NCBI GenBank assembly: GCA_033439685.1
Contig: JAUEDM010000005.1
Location: forward strand, 496,001 to 560,000
Direction of reading: 5' to 3'
Length of the DNA stretch: 64,000 nucleotides
Origin: Apodospora peruviana
Taxonomy: Eukaryota > Ascomycota > Sordariomycetes > Sordariales > Lasiosphaeriaceae
In this document: positions 34,002 through 44,518 of the stretch, in pieces
Layout of the letters: the number at the start of each line of letters is the position of its first letter
Numbering within the stretch: the stretch's first letter is position 1
The notes under the pieces: model-generated
Database searches by the model: none
What the model saw: the letters and a program-made list of their open reading frames with translations, nothing else
Told to the model about the DNA's origin: nothing
Position numbers and translations under genes: made by a program

Positions 34002-36713
34002 ATGACGGTCTCCTCCTTGCTGTCCAATGGCGGCAAGCTCGTGGCCCTTGGCCTCCTACTCCTGACAAACCCAGTGTCCGCTCTCACAACAAACACCCCC
34101 AGAGCAGAAGTGGCGACTACCCATGATGTACGTGAGCGCATCAGTCTCAACCCCGGCTGGAAGTTCAAGCGGTTCGAGGAGAACCCCGATGACATCAGCT
34201 ACGCGAAGCTGAAGGCCTGGATCCTACCAACAGGCAACAACTTCATCAAGGACTCCTCTAAGCGACCAGTCCGACCCTCCGCCCAGCCACCCAGCGTCTC
34301 CTTCGCAGAGCCACGTTTTGATGACAAGTCATGGGAGTCTCTCGACCTGCCGCACGACTGGGCCGTCAAGGGCCCTTTCCTGACAGAAAAGTACTCCATC
34401 ATCGGCGGCGGCGAGGGCCGGTTGCCCATCCACGGCGTGGGGTGGTACCGCCGCACCTTTACGGCCACCCGGGATGACGTGACCTCCAAGTCCGTCTATC
34501 TCGACATCGACGGCGCCATGTCGTACGCCATGGTCTGGCTGAACGGCAACCTGGTTGGGGGGTGGCCATACGGTTACGCGTCCTTCCGGCTCGACCTGAC
34601 GCCCTACCTGAAGGCTGGCACCAACAACATCGCCATCCGCGTCGACAACGCCGTGGCGTCGTCGCGCTTCTACTCCGGAGCGGGCATCTACCGCAACGTG
34701 TGGCTGACGAAGCTGTCCAAGACGCATGTCGGGCAGGACGGCACGTACATCACCTCGAAAGACGTATCCGCCAAGTCCGCGACGCTCGATCTAGTAGTAG
34801 CGGTCGAGAACGCTGCCTCAAAGAAGAGCGAGGAGGTCGAGGTCGTCACGGATGTATACGTCCGCGACACTGAGACCGGCAAGCTCGGCGACAAGCCGGT
34901 CGCTTCGTTCCCCCGCGCCAAAGTCACCGTCAAGGCAGGCGAGCAGGAGTCGGTCAAGTCGAGTTTGGCCTTGCCAAACCCCCGGCTGTGGGGACCAAGA
35001 CCGTCGCAGGAGCCAAACTTGTACGTCGCTGTCACCCGCCTGCTGAGCGGCCGCAAGACCATCGACAAGTACGAGACGCGGTTCGGGGTGCGCACTCTGT
35101 CGTACAGTGGCGACGGTCTGCGTGTCAATGGCGAGCGTATCTACATCCAAGGTGTCAACCAGCACCACGATTTCGGGTCTCTCGGGTCCGCGTTCAATGT
35201 CCGCGCGGCGGAGCGCCAGTTTGAGATGCTGACGGACCTTGGCGTCAACAGCGTCCGTACGTCGCATAACCCTCCGGCGAGGGAACTGCTTGATATGGCT
35301 GACGAGATGGGTACGCCACAGCTTTTCCCGCTCTCATCTTGTGTACGCGCGCAACACTAACCTCGGTGAACAGGAATCCTGATGCTCGACGAGATCTTCG
35401 ACACCTGGGCCGTCGCCAAGGTCGTCAACGACTTCAACCTCATCTTCAACGAGTGGTACGAGGCCGACCTGCGCAGCTTCATCCGGCGCGACCGCAACCA
35501 CCCGTCGGTCGTGATCTGGTCCTACGGCAACGAGGTCGTCGAGCAGCGCACCGGCACGGTCGGGTACAACGTCTCGATGAAGCTCAAGTCCATCCTGCGC
35601 GAGGAGGACACGACCCGTATGTGCACGCTGGGCGCTAACAACGCCGGCCCCAACGACGAGTTCACCTCGTCGATGGACATCATCGGCCTCAACTACCAGG
35701 GCGAAGGCCGCGGCGACGTCGGCCCGCTCTTCCCCGACTTCCACAAAAACTTTCCGGATACAATGATCATCTCGACCGAGTCCTCCTCCGTCGTCTCGAG
35801 CCGCGGTACCTACCTTTTTCCCGTGACGCCCGGAAACAGCGCCAACGTCTCGGCCGAGGGCTTCGACGAGGACAACATGCACGTCAGCGCGTACGACCTG
35901 TACGCCGTGCCGTGGGGCGCCTCGCCCGACAAGGTCTTTGCCGCGCAGGACGCTTACCCGTACGTCGGCGGCGAGTACGTCTGGACTGGGTGGGACTACC
36001 TCGGCGAGCCGACGCCCTTCGACATGGCGCGCAGCAGCTACTTCGGCTTCATCGATCTCGCCGGCTTCCCCAAGGACCGCTACTACCTGTACCAGTCGCG
36101 GTGGAACCCGACCGTCAAGATGGCGCACATCCTGCCGCACTGGAACTGGGCCGATGACCGCGTCGGCGAGGTGACGCCCGTGCACGTTTTCTCCGCCGCC
36201 GACGAGGCCGAGCTCTTCGTCAACGGAAAGTCTCAGGGTATACAAAAGAAGGAAGAGTTGACCTACCGGTTCAGGTGGGACGAGGTCGTCTACGCGCCCG
36301 GCGAGTTGCACGTCGTGACGTGGAAGGCCGGAAAGCCGTGGGCAAACGCCACGGTCCGCACCACGGGAGACGCGGCCGCTCTCAAAGCGACGACGTACCG
36401 CGAACGGACGACCATCAAGGCTGGCGGGGAGGATCTCTCGTTCGTGAGCATTGCTGTTGTTGACGCCAAGGGCGATACGGTCCCGCTGGCCAGTGATAAA
36501 ATAACCTTTTCGGTGTCAGGGGGCGGTGAGATCGTCTCGACTGATAACGGGGACCCGACTGATATGGTGCCGTTTCCATCCCACGAGCGCAAGGCGTTCA
36601 ATGGCCTGGCGCTGGTTGTTGTCCGCGCCAAGAGCGGTGCGTCGGGCAAGATTACGGTGACGGCGAAGGCGGAGGGGCTGAAGGCTGCTGAGGTTGTGCT
36701 CACGGTTGAGTAA
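34002..36713 (+). CDS. Secreted glycoside hydrolase family 2 beta-galactosidase-like enzyme
   Basis: Two exons (34002-35310, 35374-36713; 63-bp intron) encode 882 residues. A signal peptide ends near VSALTTN. The sugar-binding jelly-roll domain includes LDLPHDWAVKGPF and GVGWYRRTF. An immunoglobulin-like domain follows, then a TIM barrel with GVNQHHDFGSLG and VNSVRTSHNPPARELLDMADEMG. The acid/base Glu is in WSYGNEV and the likely nucleophile Glu in ISTESSS. C-terminal beta domains run from about 660 to the end. All hallmarks are those of GH2 enzymes that retain configuration. The substrate is probably beta-galactosides of plant cell walls, though other GH2 activities cannot be excluded. Placement beside a secreted nuclease suggests a nutrient-acquisition neighbourhood rather than the PKS cluster. 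Confidence 0.92.
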
Positions 36714-36782
36714 AGGGTCAGACGACTGTAAATATATGAGATCCACAACAGAAATAATTAACAAATAAAAGATCAAAGGTCT

Positions 36783-37640
36783 CTAGCTCAAAGCAGCCTC
36801 ATCCGCCGCCCCAGGTGCAAGCTCATCCTCATCAACAACCAACCTCTCATCAACCTCAGGCCCCAACTCCTCCATCTCCTGCCCAACATCATCCTGATCG
36901 TCCTCAAAATTCGCATAATTCTCCACATCGTAATCGTCCCCCCCCTTATCCTCGATATCGTCGTCCTCATCCCCATCATCTCTCTCAATTCCCCTTTCTT
37001 CTTCATTATCATCATCCTGCAAACGCTTCCGACCGAACGTCCCCGGCTCAACTTCCGTTTCCTCCACACTCCGCTCAACATCTTGATTCTCCTCCGTCCC
37101 ATTCAACGCCAGCGGCCTTTCTCCTTCCTTCTCCTCCCGCTCTTCCTCAACGATAGACGTGCCGTGAAGTTCCAAATTCGCCCTCATCTTCGCTTCTTCT
37201 TCACTCACATCATCGCCCGGCTTGACCAGAAGCGCCTGACTATCGTGTCGTGCACGCTTAATGAGACGCCGAACTTCCGGGTCCTGCCCCTCAATCTCCA
37301 GGACCGCCTCGTCGGAGGTAACAGCCTCCAACGGTGATGACCTTCTCCTCTTCGGGGGGCTATGTTGATCAGACGGCGCCCCGTTATTATCCGATTCGGC
37401 GTCGACAGCGGATTCGACGCCATCGGCAGTCTCATCAGGCAACGCATCCGCGTTCCTCCCCAGAAGAGCAGCTATAGCTTTGGGATCATTTTGGTCGAGT
37501 TGGCCGGTACTCGTGTCTGCGAGTACGTCGTCGTCGTCGTCCTGCTGGAGGAAGGGATTCCCTTCTTCGAGGCCGTCTTCGGCGAGTTCCGAGACATACA
37601 AGCCTGTGTCGTTCTTGGTGTATTGATCGTCTCTAGGCAT
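36783..37640 (-). CDS. Acidic, disordered, probably nuclear protein
   Basis: A single exon encodes 285 residues from ATG 37640. The sequence is highly acidic, with Asp/Glu runs (QQDDDDDVLADT, DDGDEDDDIEDKGGDDYD), and has one basic patch, SPPKRRRSSP, that could act as a nuclear localisation signal. The conserved-looking parts are the N-terminus MPRDDQYTKNDTGLYVSEL and EIEGQDPEVRRLIKRARHDS. I do not recognise the family. Composition resembles histone chaperones and other nuclear acidic proteins, but no domain is seen. It is convergent with the GH2 gene, only 69 bp apart. Confidence 0.75.
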   Translation of the reverse strand: MPRDDQYTKNDTGLYVSELAEDGLEEGNPFLQQDDDDDVLADTSTGQLDQNDPKAIAALLGRNADALPDETADGVESAVDAESDNNGAPSDQHSPPKRRRSSPLEAVTSDEAVLEIEGQDPEVRRLIKRARHDSQALLVKPGDDVSEEEAKMRANLELHGTSIVEEEREEKEGERPLALNGTEENQDVERSVEETEVEPGTFGRKRLQDDDNEEERGIERDDGDEDDDIEDKGGDDYDVENYANFEDDQDDVGQEMEELGPEVDERLVVDEDELAPGAADEAALS

Positions 37641-38331
37641 GATGATTCGTTGCAAAGCTGATGTTTTGAAAACTGCAATAATGATAATTAAAGATATAGT
37701 TAGAGCTCTGGATTGGTGATTGATGTTGGAGTTCAGTCGACGTTTGAAAGAAAGCTCGGAGTGATGACATCATCAGTTTCATTACGCTCGGACAACTTGA
37801 ACCCCTGAGCTCAGGTTCCACAGAGAGGTCGATCCCGGCTACTACGGTGTTGCATTTCATCTCATTATTCGATGTTGAGATGGACGTAAGGTGTCATGTC
37901 ATTCCACAGCCAAATGCATTTCGTAAGTCCAGATATTTGTGATTATCTTTATTGACCTTGACGACCTTGACCGAGATGACGAATATTTAACATGACGCAG
38001 GCCGAGTTTTGCACCCGCCAGAGAGAGAAAATGTAGAATGCACAGGAATAATATTACAAACAGCCGTCCCACGGTACCCGAGTCCGCAATTTCACCATGG
38101 TAACCCTGTCCTCCCATCAATGATCATGAAATCGAGTCCCGGTCAGGAATGTTATCGGTCCAGCCTATGCTCGAACGGATGAACTGTCTTGCCAGGTTAT
38201 CATCAAATCGCCGAAAAAAACACTGAGACGAAGCCCAGACCAGGGCCGGTAAATAGCTCGTAAGCCGACAAAGAGTCCATCGAGCAAGGGAGTGGTGTGC
38301 GCATGACGAAGCAACGGTCGTCACCATAAAA
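37641..38331. other. Intergenic, promoter of acidic-protein gene
   Basis: This is 691 bp with no coding signal. It contains the 5' region of the acidic protein and the 3' end of the mitochondrial protein gene (both minus strand). Confidence 0.5.
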
Positions 38332-38806
38332 TCAGCGCTCGGTATGGGTGATGGTCTGGCTCTTATCCCGCTTGTCGTCGCCGTAGCGTCTCGCCTTGTC
38401 GCTCTGCGGACCCATGTCCGCGTCCTCGGCCTTTTGCATCACTTTGGTCGGGTTGCCCATAAAGAAACCGTACATGCCCGCGACGGCGAGCCCCGCGATA
38501 CCAACGTAACTGTTTGTTCCCTATGTGAGCCCAGCTAATCATAACCATAAAACTTTAGCGGAAGACATACATCAGGTTCTTGTTCGGGTTCGTGCCGTCC
38601 TTCTCGTACACCTTGGCCGTGCCGTTGTCGTTCATGTCCTTGGGCTTGCGAGCACCGCCGCCAGCACCGCCTTGGCTACCGGGAGGTCCGGTGGGAGGAG
38701 CGCCGCCGCTCGCGAACTGTCTGGTTGTGATCTGGGAGACTGCTGGGCGGAGCGTGGCCGGCGCGCGCCGGAGCATTGTGACGGAGGATCGTGTGATGGC
38801 AGACAT
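38332..38806 (-). CDS. Small mitochondrial single-pass membrane protein
   Basis: Two exons (38806-38571, 38509-38332; 61-bp intron) encode 137 residues. The splice yields NKNLI-YVGIAGLAVAGMYG. The N-terminus, MSAITRSSVTMLRRAPATLR, is Arg/Ser-rich without acidic residues, as in a mitochondrial presequence ending near RQFASGG. A Gly/Pro linker follows, then one membrane helix (YVGIAGLAVAGMYGFF), then a charged tail. I do not recognise the family. Architecture fits a small inner-membrane protein of mitochondria. Short length, presequence and an intron with clean splice sites support a real gene. Confidence 0.78.
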
Positions 38807-39412
38807 TTTGGTGTTGTTGTTGTGGTTGGTTGGGGATTTGATGCCTGCTGGTTCAAATTGAGATCAATCACTGAGGTTTGAGGTTGTCGTAGAGAAATTG
38901 GTCGATATGCTTGATGAAAGGGAACGATTTGTCCGGCGTGTCATTTGTACGCTTCGTCCGACCTAAACCTTTCATCGAGTATGACATCATGGATTTTGAC
39001 GCTGCGATTTGCATGCGGCAGGGGCACCCCACTGTAAATCGGCCAGGGCGGCCAGAACATCTTTTCAGCGGGGCATCTCAGGAACAGCGCATTGTTAGTG
39101 GCTTGACTGCTCCTTTGGCGGTCAGCGAGGAACCCAAAAGCCGCGCATCACGATTTGCAATTTCCAGGTTGAGGATTGTGAGAAGGTTCTGAGAGGATGT
39201 GAAAAGGCAGTATTCGTAAAATCCATGTGCTTTCTTGCTTGTATTCCGAAATATCCATGCGAAAACCGATTGTTGTTGCCGGTTCGTTGCCCGGCCCCGC
39301 CCATCAATCCATCCATCCCCCGCCACCCGGTCGGTTCTCAACCTCACTGGTTTCAACTTGCCAGTGACGCCCCAGTCCCAATGATTTCCAGACAGAGCAA
39401 GCTTAGACTCTA
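38807..39412. other. Intergenic, no gene seen
   Basis: This is 606 bp holding the promoter of the mitochondrial protein gene and the 3' end of the next small gene. An antisense frame of 124 codons here lacks coding character. Confidence 0.45.
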
Positions 39413-39688
39413 CTAAAGCCGGAAATTGCATCGTCCTTTGCAGCATGAGCAACCGAGATGCATTCCACCGCCGCGCAATGTGGGGTTGCTATCGTATTCA
39501 GGCATCGGCTCGGATTTCTGGTCCATCACGTCAGTCCGGATCGCGAATTCTTTGACAACAACATTCCGGGTCCCACTCACGGGCTGCTTTGTGACGAGCT
39601 GCTGGCCGGTGGCGGTCTTTGTGCTCTGTCCGATGGTAGCAACGGCCTCCATGGGCTCTTGCTGCTTGGGCGGGGCGACAGTCGGCAT
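39413..39688 (-). CDS. Small uncharacterised protein with C-terminal Cys cluster
   Basis: A single frame of 91 residues starts at ATG 39688. It is polar and without a signal peptide. The end, GMHLGCSCCKGRCNFRL, has four Cys within seven residues and could bind metal or be lipidated. An AT-rich TATA-like stretch lies upstream at about 39806-39820. No family is recognised. It may be a genuine small gene or a chance frame; the compositional bias and clean Cys motif slightly favour a gene. Confidence 0.45.
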   Translation of the reverse strand: MPTVAPPKQQEPMEAVATIGQSTKTATGQQLVTKQPVSGTRNVVVKEFAIRTDVMDQKSEPMPEYDSNPTLRGGGMHLGCSCCKGRCNFRL

Positions 39689-40402
39689 TTTGTGGGGTCT
39701 TGAGGTCTGCGAGTTGAAGATGTTTTTATCGTGAGGAGGTTGTCGTAGGTGGTTTCTCGAGGAGCCAAGAACAAGAGGCGAGAGTTAGTTTGGGGTGACC
39801 GCCTCCAATATATTTTTCTCCTTCCTTATCTCTTATCCCGCATTTATTGGCGGCCTCTTCCCTTCTCGTCAGGAGCTCCCCGTGGTGGCTGGCCACCATT
39901 TCCCAGTTGGAACTCTTGGCAGCGACTTCTTGGCGCCAGTTGTGCTCCCGAGTGGTGCGACTTGGCATGGCGGTCACCCGCCACGTTTTTCGAGGAACGG
40001 GTGTTTTGAAGCTGAAAATGCGAGTTGCATGCATGATCATGGGGCCAAGTGTCATGAGGGTGTCTATACTTGAAGGATGGCATCATGATCAAGATAGTTC
40101 TTGGGAAACTGCTTCATGTGATGAATGAGTTCGTTTTCTTCTCGTTCAGATATTTTCAAGTTACTAGAGGTACTGAGGCAACATGTATTCATCTGAGCTT
40201 CCTCGTCCAAAGAAATATCATCCAAAGAGCGGAGCAGAACTAGCCATGAATGGAGAAAGAGTGTGTGAGCGTGAGGAAACGAATGAGATGTGTGAACAAA
40301 GCGTATGGTTAACAGTAAACAAGAACTCAATGTACCCATCACTCGAATAAGCCGGCCGATATTCCCACGACTCGGAGGGATAGGTTGCGTTAATCCTAAT
40401 AT
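39689..40402. other. Intergenic, no gene seen
   Basis: This is 714 bp with several overlapping short frames on both strands that look like random GC-rich sequence. I see nothing functional beyond promoter and 3' sequence. Confidence 0.45.
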
Positions 40403-40779
40403 CTAACAGTACGCGTCACAAGGAATCCCATCCCGGACACAAATCGAGCCGCATGGCTGCCCGCAGTAGGTGCACGACGCATGCTCAGACGAGTAGCAGT
40501 TTCCCTCACCAATCTGGCAACTGCTGCCGACGTGGACGCAGTTGGTGCATAGCTCTCCACGCTCAGAGAGCTTGTTGGCCTTTGCCGTCAGTACCTCGGT
40601 TAGCTCCTGATTGCTGCTGGTCTGCATGGGGGATGGGGTGAGACACATACAACCTCACGGACGACTGTGACGCCGTTCTCTTCGAAGATTTCGATGCCGA
40701 CAGGCAAGGTCGCCGGATCAGGTGCCGCAGCGCTGGCGAGGGCGGAAAGAAGGGTGGCGATGAGGATGAAATTCTTCAT
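40403..40779 (-). CDS. Small secreted cysteine-rich protein (effector candidate)
   Basis: Exon 1 (40779-40651) encodes a signal peptide, MKNFILIATLLSALASAAA, and a short pro-like stretch ending GVTVVREVV. Exon 2 carries 10 cysteines within the last 50 residues (GELCTNCVHVGSSC ... CDAYC), giving about 101 residues. The intron donor GTATGT at 40650 is clear. The acceptor is ambiguous: the first in-frame CAG (exon from 40621) would make an implausible 29-nt intron. An AAG acceptor (exon from 40579) gives 71 nt with a GCTAAC branch site, and I prefer it. Even Cys number and small size suggest a disulphide-stabilised apoplastic protein. A TATATAAAC box lies at 40949-40941. The specific function is unknown. 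Confidence 0.7.
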
Positions 40780-40940
40780 TTTGAGTTCACTGGTAAGGAA
40801 GGAAGATGTCTGTCTTCCTCTGGGGGACTTTGTGTAGGGAGTTGAGAATGGGTAGTGTGGTGTATGTCTTGGAAATCTGAGCTGTGACGATGTTACTTTG
40901 AGCGAGAAGTTCAAGTTGTTTGCATGGGGAAGAGTTGGGA

Positions 40941-40949
40941 GTTTATATA
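40941..40949 (-). promoter_or_regulatory. TATA box of the cysteine-rich protein gene
   Basis: TATATAAAC on the minus strand lies about 165 bp upstream of the start codon at 40779. Confidence 0.45.
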
Positions 40950-41789
40950 CCTATCTGGGTGATTAGTCGCTGCCAGCTGCTTCTGGTTTTGTTGCTTGCT
41001 TGGAAGACAAGGTGGAATAATCTCAACTGTTAGGAATCGTAAACCTGCCATGGAGAAATAAGAATACCAAGAGCTTGTGCGCTTCTCCACGATCCTCCGT
41101 GTCTGGCGATATGCAAGGATCTGGTTTGAGTTACCTGCTACCACAGGAACTGGATGTTGATGACCGCCGAGTAGCACAGAGGTTTCAATGGCAGAACATG
41201 ATAAGTGAAAGGCTGCTGCTTGTTTGTTGGTTTCGAGTTGTGGAAAAGGTAACCGTAACACCATGCAAAGATCTGATCCCCAGAGTCCAGTCCGCTTGTA
41301 TCCGGCTCAAATAAGACGACAGCTGACGCGTCTCAATCCTCCCCATCAACGAAAGCACAGAACCTGGTCCTCCCCGTGCCAGCCTAGGGTGATTCGAACT
41401 CGGATCCCGTACTTCCATCGGTGATCTTCATGGAAGATAATCCTTTACAATACAAACCGAGTTGTACAAACCGGTGCGGGCAAGTCTTGTGCAGCTCAAG
41501 CAGAGAGCGGTGAACGAGGCAGTTATGATTCAACTATGAATCATTCAATGGAATCATCTGATATTAAGTCGGTAGATATGAGTGTAACTTCACGTTGATT
41601 GACACGAACGACAAGGTGGATCCTTCGCATCACTCATTCTCTTTCAACCACCTCACTCGACAGTGACAGTGACACACAAAAAGACAGTGCCCGGACGCCG
41701 CTACGAGACGATAATTTCCGTGATCATCCAACTGATCTCCATTCACTCATTGCGGGAAATGGCAAAAGGAAGGGTCACGTATTGTATCT
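40950..41789. other. Intergenic, no gene seen
   Basis: This is 840 bp between the cysteine-rich gene and tRNA-Asn, without supportable coding sequence. Confidence 0.5.
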
Positions 41790-41863
41790 CTCCTCCGGTA
41801 AGGGTCGAACTTACAGCCTCCAGATTAACAGTCTGACGCGCTAGCCAATTGCGCCACAGAGGA
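41790..41863 (-). tRNA. tRNA-Asn: tRNA-Asn (anticodon GTT)
   Basis: This is a 74-nt intronless cloverleaf. The acceptor stem TCCTCTG pairs with CGGAGGA (one G-T pair), followed by discriminator G. The D-arm contains AATTGGCTAGC, the anticodon loop CTGTTAA reads GTT, and the T-arm is GTAAG-TTCGACC-CTTAC. Internal A and B boxes are intact, so it should be functional. Confidence 0.95.
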
Positions 41864-42229
41864 TTGATTTGATTGCCTTGCGGGCTTCTTGTAATTTTGG
41901 ACATGATCGTTGTGGGATATGAAGTGGATTCAGCTATCTATGTGGGAAAAGGTGGATGTGCTACCTGACTCGTGTGGCATCGATGCCCCAAGGCAGCCTG
42001 AAGCTTCCCGGAGGGCTTTGTTTGCCGCAAGAACAAATCCAACGAGTCCTCCTCTTCTCCTACTAAATACCCCACGTATCCCTCCGGGTGTATGATGTTT
42101 CGTTTGAGCGGTGATGACTTCCTGATCTCAGTGACTCATCATGAAAGGGCCTGAGAAATCAACCTCTATTATCACCCCTTATGAGTACTCCAGTGCCACG
42201 GAAGCCCGCCCTCACACACAAGATGAAGG
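41864..42229. other. Intergenic, no gene seen
   Basis: This is 366 bp between tRNA-Asn and the broken 2EXR-like gene, with no feature beyond flanking sequence. Confidence 0.5.
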
Positions 42230-43035
42230 TTACTGAGCAAGAATGCAAACATTCTCACTCATTTTCCCTCGCAGATAGGCCACCCACCACGGTGGATAGT
42301 GGCCACGCAGTAGAACAGTCTGCAGCGTCTCGACTATGGCAAGCCGGTCCAGGAACTCCATCCCACTATACGACTCGGACCGACGCGGCACGAGATCCGG
42401 GTGCATACCACTATCAGGGCATCGCCAGTCCACTATCAACTCCCGTAGCTGTGTCGAACCCTGTCCAGAAGTCTCTGGTTTCATGTAATAGTGGCCGAGT
42501 GCGCGAGCCTTGAACGATGGGTCGGGCTCCTCGTCAAATATGCACGGCCACAAAACTTTGCTCCAAAGAGCCGGCAAAACCTCCTCGTTCCTGAGACGCA
42601 AGTCCCATGCAGAGCCTACGAAGGCCGGAACTACCTGCTGATACCTGGGAGGGACTCGGAAGTTTGTCATAGTCCCCGACAAAAATACCTCCTTCGACGC
42701 GCAACGTGCATTTGGACCGCCTCGAGAGGTGATCGCTGCACGACTTGCTGCTGACGCCGTAGGCGCCGATGTGGACCTCCGGGGTCGAATTGATTGGTTT
42801 GCACGACACGGCGATGACAAACTCATCAACGAGGGGCCCAGAGCTCCTCATAGATGGTCCAGCAGGTGTAGAGCAGGGCCGGAAAACGAGCCTCGCTGGA
42901 GCGCCCGAGTACGATGGACTTGCGAGATTGGTAATTCGTGCTGGTCGACCAGTAGTCGCCGTCGTTGCGGTCGTCCTCGAGGTACATGTCGTAGATCATG
43001 TCGCGCAGCTCGCGCGGAAGGCTTAGGAGGGACAT
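42230..43035 (-). pseudogene. Probable frame-broken 2EXR (F-box-like) domain gene
   Basis: It starts at ATG 43035 with MSLLSLPRELRDMIYDMYL, the opening of the fungal 2EXR/F-box-like family, and reads to TCWTIYEEL near 42840. The sense continuation then moves to a second frame (VDEFVIAVSCKPINS ... IFVGDYDKLP) and to a third (FRVPPRYQQVVPAF ... LRGKMSENVCILAQ, stop at 42230). The last block, YSGMEFLDRLAIVETLQ, looks like genuine protein. No GT-AG pair of normal length explains either frame change, so two indels are likely and the gene is probably inactive. Sequencing or assembly error is the alternative. Intact relatives occur in large lineage-specific families in fungi. Confidence 0.5.
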
Positions 43036-43761
43036 CGCGGACCTCTGGTGATGACAGGTTAGATCTCTTTTGAGGGACACACCACCACTCAGAACTAGTG
43101 TGGCAAGGACCTTGGGTAAACCTCGAATGATTGACTAAGTAAGAGCTGTATATGCTGCGATGTATCAAGCAGTAATGGAGTCCAGGTTGCCAGAGGTATT
43201 GGCGTTTGGATAAGAATCGGAGGGATGGTCGGCAGTAATAAGAATATGGCTTTCTGATGCTGCAGGAAGATGCCTAAGAGCACAAAGATGCGTGAGATTG
43301 CCGAGTAAAGTAGGAATGAGAGATATGGTCGCGCGAATATAATATGACTTGGCGGGTCAAGCGGCTGAGGAAGGTTGGCCACATGCAACGAGTGAGGGTA
43401 GGTGGATGCAGTTCGTATTGGGCCCATTTATAGAAGGCTTAAAAGATATGGGGGATGGGCATTGGCAGTCTCATTTACTTCGGTGATCCATCCACATGAA
43501 TTATGTTTTGATGTTGCTCATCGCACGCGTGGATACGGTACACCTGTTAGAGAAGCAGTTCGGAAGAGAATGATAATATATTGCCGCAAGGCTTAAGCAC
43601 GCCACCTGCGGAAACAGCCAAGTCAAGCTGCCCTCTATCTACCACTCTCCCCATTTCTTTATCTGATGTAGGGTATCTTCTGATCCTACCTACCACTTTC
43701 CCCTAACGCCCAGGAACTTCAGGATATCGTTGCGGCAGTTGCTGTCGTGCAGCGATACAGT
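43036..43761. other. Intergenic, no gene seen
   Basis: This is 726 bp with a possible promoter of the 2EXR-like gene and the 3' end of the secreted protein gene. Confidence 0.45.
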
Positions 43762-44518
43762 TCAACAGTTGTCTTCGTCGCGGCGGACGATACAGTTCCA
43801 ACCACCCTCTTGCTAATTACCAATACGTCAGCATTCGTTACACGTAAATGAGATATCACGACTTACAAAGTTTATGCCGACAAGATGAGTGTCATCAGTG
43901 CCTTCAGAATCCCCATACGGGCCAGGCCAGCAAGTATCGCGGATCTCATTAGCACACTGAGCAATATCGCTCCACGATCCCAGTGTGTACGTGTGATCAT
44001 TATCGTTGCACCACCAGATGGCGCTCTTCCAGCTGCAACTGACTCGTCCGCAGGCGCCGGGTCCAGGACCGTTGGAAGGCTGGCCAGCAAGGTTCTGTAG
44101 GTAAGTGATTCCCCATAAAATGGCGAGCTCGTTGGCTCCAACCCAATCCGGATGACCGTTATTGCCGCACGACACGCGGTTCTCGGCGGCTCCAAGCTTA
44201 GTAGCGGTGTCGGTAACGTTGATATCGTTGAAGGAGAAGTCCGGATTGATCTTGATCAACTTGTCGTAGACCTGCTCAACAGTACCAGTAAGGCTGACCT
44301 TGGCACCGTCCGCGAAGGCTTGGACCTCCCAGGTGATCTCCTCAACGGCATAGCCCGGAATTGGCGCCTTAAGGCCGAAAACCTGTAGGAGAATGAATTA
44401 ATTCGTTAGCAAGTCTGGGTCTGACCGAGCCTCGACTTGGAAAACTCGGGGAGGCGGGGGGTAGGCGCCTTACCAGAACGGCCAGGAAGGTCATGACGAA
44501 GACAGCAATGCGAAGCAT
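43762..44518 (-). CDS. Secreted cysteine-containing protein with WNCIV C-terminal motif (effector-like)
   Basis: Three exons (44518-44474, 44382-43867, 43812-43762; introns 91 and 54 bp) encode 203 residues. The first exon is just the start of a signal peptide (MLRIAVFVMTFLAVL). The mature part includes NRVSCGNNGHPDW, GRVSCSWKSAIWWCNDN and SDIAQCANEIRDTC. The last exon gives NF-QEGGWNCIVRRDEDNC. I chose this splice because, without it, the protein stops in the intron and loses the C-terminal block. That block resembles the FxxxxWNVIV ending of a family of small fungal secreted proteins seen in plant pathogens. Eight cysteines in the mature part suggest disulphides. The role is unknown; apoplastic effector is an inference. 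A TATAAATTAA stretch lies at about 44703-44694. Confidence 0.8.

Noticed and set aside
41380..41410. GTTCGAATC T-loop-like sequence on the minus strand
   Set aside because: The flanking bases do not pair as a T-stem and no acceptor or anticodon stem can be built, so it is not called as a tRNA.
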